Shown here: piece after piece, positions 7,892-15,776 of the stretch
How positions within the stretch are numbered: position 1 is the first letter of the stretch
Layout of the letters: each line of letters begins with the position of its first letter
Source: a virus
Length of the DNA stretch: 41,742 nt
Reading direction: 5' to 3' (one strand)
IMG/VR virus record: IMGVR_UViG_3300037086_000029
Coordinates: 1-41,742 of that record
The notes under the pieces: generated by a model
Databases searched by the model: none
Seen by the model: only the letters and a program-made list of their open reading frames with translations
Told to the model about the DNA's origin: nothing
Made by a program: the position numbers and the translations under genes

Positions 7892-8161
7892 TTAGACACC
7901 ACTTCTGGAGAGATCGGCCGAGGCGGTTATATCACAATTTCCTGAAGCAATAACTAGGAGTCCTGTAACAATTCCCCAGTATTCATATTTAGTACCAACT
8001 GTAGGATTCGTAATCGTGGCCACGTTGGCTGACGTTCCACTTACACCGTCAATCACTTTAATCGTTCCGGTAAGAGCCGCATTTACTTGAATGATGGCTT
8101 TTTTAACTGGCCCAGTGTAAACCTGTGTCGGGGCGTTAGAGGTTATATATGAGTAAATCAT
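7892..8161 (-). CDS. Small virion-cluster protein (89 aa)
   Basis: Start ATG 8161 follows the upstream TAA by one base and gives an 89-residue beta-rich protein (KKAIIQVNAALTGTIKVIDG ... NCDITASADLS). The longer reading from 8221 lies inside the fibre gene and is unlikely. A small all-beta protein right after a decoration/fibre gene may be a head decoration or fibre accessory protein; this is inference. Confidence 0.55.
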   Translation of the reverse strand: MIYSYITSNAPTQVYTGPVKKAIIQVNAALTGTIKVIDGVSGTSANVATITNPTVGTKYEYWGIVTGLLVIASGNCDITASADLSRSGV

Positions 8162-8162
8162 G

Positions 8163-9356
8163 TTAGCTCGTAGCAAACGGGGTTGCAGCTGTACCTGAAC
8201 AGAAGTCTGTTCCTGATACATTCCACAAACCTGTTGTTAGGGCAACGAAGGTGAGGTCTGTTCCGATCAATCCGCCTGTGGTCGAACCATTCATTGAGAC
8301 GTTGATATTGTGCGTAGCGAGAGCTGAATTAAAGACTGAGGCCGTTGTCGTGGCTCCTACAATCGCACCCTGTAGGTAAGTTGTACCTGTATCGGTAATG
8401 ATTGAAAGCGTACCTGTATTGGCTGTACAAACTATAAACCTATAAATCATTCCAACTACGGGAACTGGTAGTGTTACAGTTATACCTGCAGCCCTATTAA
8501 GCATAAATACTGTACCGCTTTGTGCTGCTGACGGGGCTAAGGTAGAAGCAGTACAAGTTACAACAGCATTGCTAAAAGTTAATGGCCCATTTACAGCTAA
8601 GCCAAGTAATGATGTTGTATTACCAATCGTAACTAAACCTGTTGTCGTACCTACTGTATTTATACCGACAGTTCCTGTTCCTTTAGCATCTATTGTTAAG
8701 TTGTTATTACCAGATGCCTGATTAGAAACGACTGCGACTGTTCCGTTGGCTGCCGCACCTGTAACCTTAAGTCCTGCTGCTTGTGAACCTGTATTAGAGG
8801 CAACTGCAAAGGCTGGTGTCGTTGCTCCCAAACGACCTACTGCTAAAGATGATGCTGATGCTGATGTTATTGTAAGAGGCCCATTGATTGCTGCTCCTGC
8901 AACTGAGGTGCTGTTTCCGATAGTTACCAAACCAGATGTCGTGCCTAGGGTGTTGATTCCAAGAATTCCTGTACCTGCTGCATCCAAGGTAATGAGTTCG
9001 TTGGCACTACCCAAAGCCAGTAAAGCAACTCCGTTTCCGGATGCGGCACTCTTAATATTAAGTCCTGTGATAGCACTACCAGTTGAAGCGTCTATATTAA
9101 ATGAAGGATTTGTGGTAGCTGTAGCATTAGGCCCAACCGCAAAAGCATTAGCTGATGTCGAGGATATGGGGCCAAGAGCTGATAAAGCCAAAGAGACTCC
9201 TCCGAGAGTCGTACCTGCAGGAAGAGCAAAGGTTGTAACCCCGCTAAAATCAATACTAGCTAAGTTAGAACCAAGAGTTTGACCCCTGAAAAAAGGAATG
9301 ATTCCTTCAAGAGTTTCACCTACATAGAATCTTGCGTTTAATTTAAGATATTTCAT
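8163..9356 (-). CDS. Repeat virion protein with MKYLKL-type N-terminus
   Basis: Start ATG 9356 overlaps the upstream stop as ATGA and gives 397 residues. The first ten residues, MKYLKLNARF, match the N-termini of three other virion proteins here, including the major capsid protein. The body has repeats of about 100 residues, each ending in a GTG.(L/V)GIN(T)(L/V)GTT(S/T)GLVTIGN(S/T)TS element followed by NGPLT. Gly, Ala, Thr and Ser dominate, as in beta-solenoid fibres. A C-terminal beta domain (about 280-397) follows. Probably a capsid-attached fibre or decoration protein; the exact role is not known. Confidence 0.65.
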   Translation of the reverse strand: MKYLKLNARFYVGETLEGIIPFFRGQTLGSNLASIDFSGVTTFALPAGTTLGGVSLALSALGPISSTSANAFAVGPNATATTNPSFNIDASTGSAITGLNIKSAASGNGVALLALGSANELITLDAAGTGILGINTLGTTSGLVTIGNSTSVAGAAINGPLTITSASASSLAVGRLGATTPAFAVASNTGSQAAGLKVTGAAANGTVAVVSNQASGNNNLTIDAKGTGTVGINTVGTTTGLVTIGNTTSLLGLAVNGPLTFSNAVVTCTASTLAPSAAQSGTVFMLNRAAGITVTLPVPVVGMIYRFIVCTANTGTLSIITDTGTTYLQGAIVGATTTASVFNSALATHNINVSMNGSTTGGLIGTDLTFVALTTGLWNVSGTDFCSGTAATPFATS

Positions 9357-9496
9357 ATTTTCTTTCCTGTGCCTCCGCAAACTTCACACCTATTAAATCC
9401 AAATTTAGTTGCTACAAGTCCACCCTCACAAGCCAAACATTTAGGAACAACAACTTTAATCGGTTCTTTTTTGATTTCTACTTCTACTTTTTTCAT
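9353..9496 (-). CDS. Mini-protein with DnaJ-type zinc motif (47 aa)
   Basis: The 47-residue ORF has CLACEGG at residue 20 and CEVCGGTG at residue 37. That is a single four-cysteine zinc site with the CxxCxGxG signature of DnaJ-type zinc fingers. It starts at ATG 9496, inside the base of a strong hairpin that also contains the stop codon of the upstream gene, and its stop overlaps the next ATG as ATGA. It sits between two virion genes. A chaperone-like or structural zinc role is inferred. Confidence 0.6.
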   Translation of the reverse strand: MKKVEVEIKKEPIKVVVPKCLACEGGLVATKFGFNRCEVCGGTGKKI

Positions 9497-9529
9497 AGAC
9501 TTTGATCCTCGAAGATAGGATTAGTCTAT
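9495..9529 (-). promoter_or_regulatory. Intercistronic hairpin spanning a stop and a start codon
   Basis: Stem 1 pairs 9495-9501 with 9523-9529 (ATAGACT/AGTCTAT) and stem 2 pairs 9505-9509 with 9517-9521 (ATCCT/AGGAT). The upstream TAA (9521-9523) lies in the 5' arm and part of ATG 9496 in the 3' arm. Ribosomes finishing the upstream gene would open it, so it probably makes translation of the mini-zinc gene dependent on the upstream one. Confidence 0.6.
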
Positions 9530-10297
9530 CTGGAGGAATGCTGCTATACCTTTACCTGACGAATTGGCTTGGCGTGCCATACCGATTCTCACTCTGCCTG
9601 ATATTACTGCGTAAAGTCCCGCTGCTCCCGCTACTGTCACTGAGAGAGCCAAATCTGATCCGACTGCCATTGTGGTGGCATCACAAAGTACTGTACATTC
9701 TCCGTGAGTTTGAACCCACCCGTAAGTGCTAAGAGGCATTTCGTAAATTGCTACTCCTACCGGCATACCTGTTGCTGTCGTACCATTTGATTGGATTACT
9801 CCGCTCCAAGGATTTTGATTCATGGCGACTTTCGTAGTCGTAGTAGCGTAAGCATATCTAAGAGGTCTATCAACCCAGACCTTCAAGGCTGCGCCTGTCG
9901 TTAGGGTTCCTGTAACAGCTTGAACTACATATTCATCTCCGATTGCTACTCCTGCTCCTGCGACTACACATCCGATTGTCCCATCTGCGAATTGTGCAGA
10001 AGTAATGGTTGCATTTCCGTTTGTAACTTGAAGATATTTGTCTCCAACTACTCCGGCTGTTCCGATTGCCATTTCATCATAACTTGTATTGGTTATCGCT
10101 TCTTGAAGTGTATTACCTTTGATTAAGGCCGCTGCAGAATCTACCTGTGCATATCTGTACAACTTCCCACCGTACCCAAAAGCTAAACTTCCAAAAGGAT
10201 GATTTTTAACAGTATCAGAGGTGTAGAGGTCTTGACTCTCTAACATGACTGGCCCTGACATAAAATTAAATTTAGCTGATAGTTTTAAGAATTTCAT
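9521..10297 (-). CDS. Probable capsid decoration or minor capsid protein
   Basis: The 258-residue product starts MKFLKLSAKF, the same pattern found at the start of the major capsid protein and two other virion proteins. The rest is Gly/Ala/Thr/Val-rich beta sequence with a globular look (YLQVTNGNATITSAQFADGT, split over several strands). It lies two bases after the capsid stop codon, the usual place for a decoration or head-stabilising protein. No family is recognised from sequence alone. Confidence 0.6.
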   Translation of the reverse strand: MKFLKLSAKFNFMSGPVMLESQDLYTSDTVKNHPFGSLAFGYGGKLYRYAQVDSAAALIKGNTLQEAITNTSYDEMAIGTAGVVGDKYLQVTNGNATITSAQFADGTIGCVVAGAGVAIGDEYVVQAVTGTLTTGAALKVWVDRPLRYAYATTTTKVAMNQNPWSGVIQSNGTTATGMPVGVAIYEMPLSTYGWVQTHGECTVLCDATTMAVGSDLALSVTVAGAAGLYAVISGRVRIGMARQANSSGKGIAAFLQID

Positions 10298-10298
10298 A

Positions 10299-11438
10299 TT
10301 ATACTCCTGTTATTCCTGTTCCTTTACTGTGCCTTCTGAAAGAAAGCGGTACCATCTGTCCTATACAATAGAATCTTGCTATGCGACCTGCTTGATCCGG
10401 GATAGTTAATGGTTTCTGGAAGAACCAGCCATTCCATTCCGAGGGGGCTTCAAGAGCAATCGCTCCGGTTCCTTCGTAGGCTTCCATCGTACCAAAGTCT
10501 ACTTTCTCCAAAACGTCTTTGTACTCTTCGGGGATTTCATAGCGTCCCTTCCAGACTACATACTTTTCATTGACCATCCAAAGCATCTGAGCTGTGGAGA
10601 AGTAATCTCTGATAAGGTATGTCCCTCTGTAAGCGAGTGCGTCAAATCCTGCCGCTGATTTCAACTCGTCATTATTTCTGACTGCGAACTTGCCTCGTGT
10701 GGTTAGTTTGTTGTAACCAACCTCTGAGTAAGACTGTCTGACAAAAGGAGTTAACAAAGCTTCGTAATCTGAGAAGATAGCTGCTGAACAGAATCCTACG
10801 TTTGGCATTTCATCTGCTGCTCCCGGGGCTAAGGCTGAGTCATATTGAACAGCCATTGTTGCGAGGGTCAACTTACCACCCGAATATGCTGTTAAGGTTG
10901 AATTCAATGAAGAGTAAGTTGACTTAGAAAGTCCGCCAATTGTTGAGACGTTTGTCGTGTCGTCAATGATTGCTCCAAGTCCGAGAGGTTGATTGGCTGT
11001 TCCAAGTCCGTAAATAGCTGAGCCAAGCGTGTTCATGGCTTGTGCAGCTGCTTTCTCGTACTTAAATGTATCAAGATTGATAATTCCAAGTGAACCTACG
11101 TTTGCGAAGCTTTCAAGCATGATGCTAACAACCGGCTGGGTGTAGGCTGTGTGGGCGAAAGAACCTGTAACCGAAGTATTGACTGCTGAGCTGTTAAGAG
11201 TTTCAAGAGATGTGAAGAACTGTCCTTGCGTGTCTGCGGTCACATCGTAGGTAACATCTTCTGTTTTACCTTCGAATTTAGAACCTTGAGAAACTAATCT
11301 AGCATAAAGAGAAGGGAAGTTAAGAATCTGGTCAACTACTTTGGTGTAGAGCTGTCTGTTTCCTAAAACGTCAACACGGGAAGGTACGGCGATACCATCC
11401 GGTGCGAATCTTGCTGAAAGTTTAATAAATTTTGACAT
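10299..11438 (-). CDS. Major capsid protein
   Basis: The 379-residue protein lies directly after the acidic scaffold and portal genes and heads its own hairpin-leader transcription unit. It has no membrane segment. Its N-terminus (MSKFIKLSARF) carries the shared virion pattern. The length, the mixed alpha/beta composition and the position fit an HK97-fold capsid protein; a possible spine-helix and E-loop region falls at about residues 30-100. The identification rests mainly on position, length and strong leader, since no catalytic motif exists. The promoter and lack of ribosome binding site suggest high late expression through the hairpin leader. Confidence 0.75.
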   Translation of the reverse strand: MSKFIKLSARFAPDGIAVPSRVDVLGNRQLYTKVVDQILNFPSLYARLVSQGSKFEGKTEDVTYDVTADTQGQFFTSLETLNSSAVNTSVTGSFAHTAYTQPVVSIMLESFANVGSLGIINLDTFKYEKAAAQAMNTLGSAIYGLGTANQPLGLGAIIDDTTNVSTIGGLSKSTYSSLNSTLTAYSGGKLTLATMAVQYDSALAPGAADEMPNVGFCSAAIFSDYEALLTPFVRQSYSEVGYNKLTTRGKFAVRNNDELKSAAGFDALAYRGTYLIRDYFSTAQMLWMVNEKYVVWKGRYEIPEEYKDVLEKVDFGTMEAYEGTGAIALEAPSEWNGWFFQKPLTIPDQAGRIARFYCIGQMVPLSFRRHSKGTGITGV

Positions 11439-11498
11439 AAAAAAACCGACCTGCTTGGTCGGATGTGTTCCGTAAAACTAACTCTAAAGCATATTATA
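11439..11498 (-). promoter_or_regulatory. Late promoter with hairpin leader (capsid gene), variant spacing
   Basis: Minus strand: TATAAT at 11493-11498, a longer 21-nt gap, GGAACACAT (11471-11463), stem CCGACC-(5 nt)-GGTCGG (11462-11446), seven T and ATG 11438. The hairpin plus U-run has the shape of an intrinsic terminator placed between promoter and capsid gene. The 21-nt gap (9-10 nt in the six other copies) and GGAACACA instead of GGACACA make it the most divergent copy. Confidence 0.75.
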
Positions 11499-11530
11499 GC
11501 GAGTTTATAAAATCTGTCAAGGGGATAGAC

Positions 11531-12496
11531 TTAATGACTTCTAAACTTCCCCATGATATCTGATGCTATTTGAGCAAAAGTTCTGTTATGATCTCGCTTG
11601 TAATCGTACTTGTCTTTGGAAGATTCGTTAGATGGTACGCTAGGATTTCCTGCCACTGGGGCATCGGCCCCGGCCACTTCTTTAACCTCTTTTAATTCAG
11701 GGTGTGCATCCAACTCTGGTTTGTAGTGTAGGAAGTATAATTTAGTTAATGAAGTTTCAGGTGGTAAACCTTTCTTAGATTGATCGGTATTGTATTTAAC
11801 TCCATACTCAAAGAACTTTTGGACTTCTTTGGCGGCCTCATCTGTAGTATTAAGATTGTTGATTTCCTCAGGTTTCTCAGGTTTCTTTAACACTTTGGCT
11901 TGGTGCAATTCTTCCAACTCGTTAGCAATCCTCTTGTTAAAATCCTCTATTTGGGTTGACCTTGCTTTCTCTGTCTCTTCTTTTTGTTTGGTTTCTTTCT
12001 CTTGTTGGACTTTAACCTCGGCATCTCTTTTAGCTAATAAATCTTCCATTGTCCTCTTGGCTTTTACTTCAGCTATTCTTTGAGTTTCACTTATAAGTTC
12101 GGGGTAGTCTTTGGGCAGTCTTTTTTCTTTCTCCCATGACGCAACCAACTCGTCGGCTTCCTTTTGCTTTTGTTGGTCATCAATAGGCTTTTGGAGAATC
12201 TTGTCAATCTCTTCCTTAAATGCGGTTTTAGTCTCTTCGGATACTTTCTTTGCGGTCTCCTCTGAAGTCTTTTTAACTAACTCCTCATCCTTTTTAGCCT
12301 CTTCCTCTTCACGCTGTTTGGCACGTTCCTTTTTCTTTTCAACAACATCCTCCGGCTTCTCTTCCTTCTTGGGTTCTTCTTTGGGGGCTTGAGGTTTACT
12401 GACCTCTTCAACTATCTGTCTAATTGATTTGGGGCGTAATTCTTCGACAATGGTTTTCTTCTCTTCTTTGGGTGTGTCCTTTTTAATTTCGTCCAT
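11531..12496 (-). CDS. Scaffolding protein
   Basis: The 321-residue protein is extremely rich in Glu and Lys and forms long predicted coiled coils over residues 1-230. It ends in a basic C-terminal segment (KDKYDYKRDHNRTFAQIASD) that could contact the coat protein. It contains no zinc, membrane or catalytic motif. The place between portal and major capsid protein and this composition are typical of phage internal scaffolds, which are removed during head maturation. The last 14 nt of an upstream 19-aa ORF overlap its start. Confidence 0.75.
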   Translation of the reverse strand: MDEIKKDTPKEEKKTIVEELRPKSIRQIVEEVSKPQAPKEEPKKEEKPEDVVEKKKERAKQREEEEAKKDEELVKKTSEETAKKVSEETKTAFKEEIDKILQKPIDDQQKQKEADELVASWEKEKRLPKDYPELISETQRIAEVKAKRTMEDLLAKRDAEVKVQQEKETKQKEETEKARSTQIEDFNKRIANELEELHQAKVLKKPEKPEEINNLNTTDEAAKEVQKFFEYGVKYNTDQSKKGLPPETSLTKLYFLHYKPELDAHPELKEVKEVAGADAPVAGNPSVPSNESSKDKYDYKRDHNRTFAQIASDIMGKFRSH

Positions 12497-12542
12497 CTTT
12501 GGGTTTCTTATTCGGTGCCTTCTTCTTCTTATACTTCCTCAT
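12483..12542 (-). CDS. Possible 19-aa basic peptide
   Basis: ATG 12542 overlaps the stop of the 37-aa ORF as ATGA, and the peptide (MRKYKKKKAPNKKPKDGRN) is almost half lysine. It ends inside the beginning of the scaffold gene. Coupling is suggestive, but such a short ORF may be chance. Confidence 0.25.
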   Translation of the reverse strand: MRKYKKKKAPNKKPKDGRN

Positions 12543-12652
12543 TTTCTCTTATGATCTCTGACGATTTGACGGATGATTTTCTTTGAAAACTCGGGGTGTT
12601 CTCTGCTTTCTTTCTTTATTTCTCTTTTGTCCTTAGACCTTTTTACCTTCAT
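12539..12652 (-). CDS. Small basic protein before scaffold (37 aa)
   Basis: The ORF starts at ATG 12652, six bases after TGGTATAAT, so it should be leaderless. The product is a 37-residue peptide rich in Lys, Arg and Glu (MKVKRSKDKREIKKESREHP and more), predicted helical. It leads the scaffold transcript. A similar Lys/Glu-rich 32-aa peptide precedes TerS (17703-17801). Function unknown; nucleic-acid or portal/scaffold contact is possible. Confidence 0.45.
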   Translation of the reverse strand: MKVKRSKDKREIKKESREHPEFSKKIIRQIVRDHKRK

Positions 12653-12658
12653 ATATCA

Positions 12659-12664
12659 ATTATA
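12659..12664 (-). promoter_or_regulatory. Extended -10 promoter, leaderless start
   Basis: The minus strand reads GGTGGTATAAT with the hexamer six bases before ATG 12652. The GTGGTATAAT block is identical to the late promoters, but the GGACACA hairpin leader is missing. A GGAGAGG run just upstream of the -10 is therefore outside the predicted mRNA. Confidence 0.6.
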
Positions 12665-12690
12665 CCACCCTCTCCTTTTTAGTGAGTGGC

Positions 12691-12745
12691 GGTGCTGTGT
12701 AGATATGCTATTACAATATGGAAAGAAGGTGAATTGCACAGCACC
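12691..12745. repeat. 9-bp inverted repeat after the portal gene
   Basis: GGTGCTGTG (12691-12699) is repeated in inverted form as CACAGCACC (12737-12745) with a 37-nt loop. It lies between the portal stop and the next promoter. No U-run follows on the minus strand, so it is not a standard terminator; RNA end protection or processing is possible. Confidence 0.55.
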
Positions 12746-12753
12746 CCAACGCA

Positions 12754-14808
12754 CTAAAGAATCCTCGGCGACCCCTGCGGAGGGCCGGTTGATGTCTGAG
12801 GGATAGCGATGGTGTTCATGGGGCTTGGGCCTTGTACTGGTGCCATAGGAGGCTGACCCTGCTGTGGCATTGTGGGTTGGGCAGGACTTACTGGCCCAGC
12901 CGCTGATGAAGATGTCTGGGGCATCGCTGCACCCGTTTGTTCAACATTCATCAGGGCTTGGGCAAGTGCCTGACTACTATCTAACTTTTTGCTGACCTTT
13001 TGCAGATAAGCCATAGGGTCAGTCTTAGCAAGGATTAGCTTCTCCGTTCTTCCTTCCGGATCAGATAATCCCATATCTACAAAGAATGTATAAGGATCAG
13101 TCATCTGCATTTTACCCATCTCTAAGGCGTTATTCTGAGCCCTGATCTTGTCGCTTCCACTAGACTTAATCTTGACAATCATACCCTCCATAATCATATT
13201 TCTATTAAGTTTCTGATAGACAACATCTCCTGCTACTCCCATGATCCATCTGAAGTGATCTTTGGTATACCTGAGTTTGATCCATTGCATTGACCAATCC
13301 CCCATCCACTGTCCTGCGGGATTGATAGTATCTTCGACTATATCATCAGCTGCGGTGAAGTCTCCCTCTCTTGCGATCTGGTTGCTGGTAGCGGGTGCTT
13401 CGGCTTTAATCTCGCCCCTGATAGCTTGTGAGTGAGCGATAGCATACATCCTGCCTCTAAGGTTATTTATCTCTTCAAACTCTTCTTTTGTGGGTCTTTC
13501 AGGGGCTATATAAGCATGAACTTCATTGACGTTACCTTCTACTGACAGGTCTACATTTGGTGCGTCTAAGTCCATTTCTTCTACATCTGAAGGGGTTAGA
13601 GCACCCTTGCTAAATATGTGGTGTCCTCTTGAATCGAGCGTCTCCTCAATCTGCTTGCCACGTTTATCCAGCGATCTCTGATTTTGAGTGTTCTGTTCTA
13701 CCCAACTTGTCTCATCCATCGGAGTCTTACCCCATTGGTCATAACCCATAAAGAAGAATGGTTTACGGGGGAAGCGGAAGTAATTGTGGTAAACCTGCAT
13801 CTCTTTGACATTACCCGGAGTTTGGCCCGTAAACAGTAACTGGGCTAACTCACTTTCATTTATAGCCCGTTTGGTATTCTCATCCTTAATATCATCATAG
13901 GCGAAGTATCTTCTCTCACCCTCGTAGTCAAAGTTGGGGTTCTTCATCTTGCCCAGGATACAATCTCCATACTTCCAGACTACAGCGTCTATTCTCTCAA
14001 CCTCGTCATCGGCTTTTCTTTTGTACTCAGTGAACCATACTTCGCTGTATTTAATCTCGGTAGCCAGTGCTTTCCACGTCTCCTTGCCTCCTGGCATTAA
14101 ACCATCTTTTTCTAGTTCTTTGTAAAACTCATCCTTTTTGCTGGGGAACTTGAGGGCTATCTGTTGAACCGTAGCGGGAACTTTCTGCATGACCCATTTC
14201 ATTTTATCTGAGTCATTGGTGGGGCAAGTCCAGTCAAATTTAACTAGGTCGGGGTGAATTACTCCGAAATCATAATCATCCTCTTCGTTATCCCACCAAG
14301 TCTTAATACATGAAGTGAAGTAAATCGGTAAGTGCTTATAAGCCAGACCTAGTACAAACCTTGAGTCCTGTTCTTTAATCTGAGTGTCAATAACTTTACC
14401 GATTTGGTCAGCTATCTCGGTAGCCTCGTCTGAGTCATAAGCCGGCAGAGCCATCATATCAGGTACTCTACTCATGGCTAGAGGTTTGACTGTCCCCATG
14501 ATCTCGTAAAGGACGTTATCCTGATACCTTGACTCGTAACTCTTTAACCTCTTCTCGTCCTCGGCTTGTTGAATTTGTCTGCCAAAGTAATAGACTTCAT
14601 TCTTTTTGCGTCTCTCAAATAAGTTGTATTTATCGGTGTAGAAATTGTTGTATCCGTCCTCGTAATCATCCAGTATCTTAACCAATTCTTCATCTTCAAT
14701 CTCTAATTTTAATGGGTCTAACGGAGGGGTCATCTGACCCTCTTGGGGATAATTGACATCAGGAATAGTCTCGTTAAAACTACCCTGCATTTTTTGATTG
14801 CCTTCCAT
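12754..14808 (-). CDS. Portal protein
   Basis: The 684-residue protein follows the terminase block and precedes the scaffold and capsid genes. It is rich in charged and aromatic residues and has the long alpha/beta profile of podovirus-type portals. The C-terminus (about 615-684) is a flexible Pro/Gln/Met/Ser tail. Start ATG 14808 is chosen because the earlier in-frame TTG lies in the leader hairpin. In the virion it would form the dodecameric DNA gate at one capsid vertex. The call is based on position, length and composition. Confidence 0.75.
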   Translation of the reverse strand: MEGNQKMQGSFNETIPDVNYPQEGQMTPPLDPLKLEIEDEELVKILDDYEDGYNNFYTDKYNLFERRKKNEVYYFGRQIQQAEDEKRLKSYESRYQDNVLYEIMGTVKPLAMSRVPDMMALPAYDSDEATEIADQIGKVIDTQIKEQDSRFVLGLAYKHLPIYFTSCIKTWWDNEEDDYDFGVIHPDLVKFDWTCPTNDSDKMKWVMQKVPATVQQIALKFPSKKDEFYKELEKDGLMPGGKETWKALATEIKYSEVWFTEYKRKADDEVERIDAVVWKYGDCILGKMKNPNFDYEGERRYFAYDDIKDENTKRAINESELAQLLFTGQTPGNVKEMQVYHNYFRFPRKPFFFMGYDQWGKTPMDETSWVEQNTQNQRSLDKRGKQIEETLDSRGHHIFSKGALTPSDVEEMDLDAPNVDLSVEGNVNEVHAYIAPERPTKEEFEEINNLRGRMYAIAHSQAIRGEIKAEAPATSNQIAREGDFTAADDIVEDTINPAGQWMGDWSMQWIKLRYTKDHFRWIMGVAGDVVYQKLNRNMIMEGMIVKIKSSGSDKIRAQNNALEMGKMQMTDPYTFFVDMGLSDPEGRTEKLILAKTDPMAYLQKVSKKLDSSQALAQALMNVEQTGAAMPQTSSSAAGPVSPAQPTMPQQGQPPMAPVQGPSPMNTIAIPQTSTGPPQGSPRIL

Positions 14809-14855
14809 AAATAGAAATAGACACGCCAAGTGGTGTGTCCTATGGCATTATTATA
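14809..14855 (-). promoter_or_regulatory. Late promoter with GGACACA hairpin leader (portal gene)
   Basis: Minus strand: TGGTATAAT (-10 at 14850-14855), 9 nt, then GGACACACC-ACTT-GGCGTGTC, in which GGACACA itself forms the 5' arm with one A-C mismatch, then TATTTCTATTT and ATG 14808. This copy shows that the stem may use the conserved box instead of a separate sequence. Confidence 0.75.
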
Positions 14856-14858
14856 CCA

Positions 14859-15311
14859 CTAAAGACTCACCACGTCTGACAACGTATACTCTTTCTCGCA
14901 ACTGGGACAGGTAAAGTTATACGGCATGTTTATTAGAGTCTCTTCTGGTAGTCTAACAGCAATCTTGGGCGTGTATTTAATCAGAGGCATACGGCACAAA
15001 AAGCATCTGAAGATCGAACTATCCGTATTAGGTTGAGGAGAAAGAATTAAACTTGTCCTTTTGCGGTTACTCAATATGGTTTGAAAGGTATAGGCCTCAT
15101 GGCATTGATAACACGCATGAATAACGGGAACATCATAAGTTGGAACGAGTCCGGGGACGATACTTACTACCAATCCGGGTATTCTACTAACGGGTGTACC
15201 GCATCTGAAACATCTAAATAAACACGAATTATCGGGGTTATCTTTGTCTTTTGCTATGGATACGGTTTGTATCAGTAGTTCGGTTGGGACAGAATGAATT
15301 ATAATTCTCAC
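14859..15311 (-). CDS. Double zinc-ribbon protein (150 aa)
   Basis: Two zinc-ribbon units are visible: CFRCG (about residue 34) with CYQC (about 67), and CFLC (about 102) with CPSC (about 136). The spacing of about 32 residues between the knuckles is the same in each, so this is probably an internal duplication. The start is GTG 15311, overlapping the HNH stop as GTGA. No catalytic motif is seen. The role is unknown; such ribbons bind nucleic acid or protein. Confidence 0.55.
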   Translation of the reverse strand: MRIIIHSVPTELLIQTVSIAKDKDNPDNSCLFRCFRCGTPVSRIPGLVVSIVPGLVPTYDVPVIHACYQCHEAYTFQTILSNRKRTSLILSPQPNTDSSIFRCFLCRMPLIKYTPKIAVRLPEETLINMPYNFTCPSCEKEYTLSDVVSL

Positions 15312-15745
15312 ACATATATTTTACCATTGTGGACATCTTTGTGGTGTTGTGGGCACAAGAATATTACTTCATCTGGTAGATTGACATTCGGATGATGTCT
15401 ATGTGTTGGTAGTTTTCCACAAACTATACACGGCCTCAAAACTGGTTTTTTCCACTGTGCCCTTCCCCACGCCCTCTTTCTTCGGGGGTGTTTAGCTTCG
15501 TATTTTTTAACAGCTCTTAAAACCGCCTCCTTTCCCTTCTTAGTATGACGATACTTTTTCATACGTGCGGTATTATATTCCCCATGTCGAGCCATCCATT
15601 CCCTATTTCTTCTTAAGGTGGATGTTCTCATCCTTTCACTCCACGTTGAATATGGATGTTGGTGACGAATAAATTTGCTATAATGTCTCTTACATAATTG
15701 TCTTTTCTTATTAAAGACTGGGGCACTGCACTCTAAGCAAACCAT
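15308..15745 (-). CDS. HNH-type endonuclease next to terminase
   Basis: An N-terminal zinc knuckle (CLECSAPVFNKKRQLCKRHY) is followed by a very basic helical region and a C-terminal HNH-like core: CIVCGK, THRHHP and LCPQHHKDVH. HNH proteins encoded beside terminase are known to aid DNA packaging in some phages, while others are homing endonucleases; the sequence does not decide. Start ATG 15745 has a -10 five bases upstream (leaderless). ATG 15760 is an alternative. Confidence 0.7.
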   Translation of the reverse strand: MVCLECSAPVFNKKRQLCKRHYSKFIRHQHPYSTWSERMRTSTLRRNREWMARHGEYNTARMKKYRHTKKGKEAVLRAVKKYEAKHPRRKRAWGRAQWKKPVLRPCIVCGKLPTHRHHPNVNLPDEVIFLCPQHHKDVHNGKIYV

Positions 15746-15750
15746 AATAC

Positions 15751-15756
15751 ATTTTA
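15751..15756 (-). promoter_or_regulatory. Extended -10 promoter, leaderless start
   Basis: The minus strand reads TATGATAAAATGTATTATG, with TGn before the hexamer TAAAAT and only 5 nt to ATG 15745. The arrangement closely matches the promoter at 7867. Confidence 0.45.
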
Positions 15757-15776
15757 TCATATATCATGTGAGTTTT

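Noticed and set aside
8746-9282. 178-aa ORF on the plus strand
   Set aside because: It is the mirror of the repeat-rich, Gly/Ala/Thr-coded virion gene; composition is Ala/Pro/Val-biased as expected for such a shadow, and no start signal or promoter is seen.
12467-12480. GGACACACCC near the beginning of the scaffold gene
   Set aside because: It matches the leader box but lies inside codons for KDTPK with no -10 or hairpin around it, so it is taken as chance.
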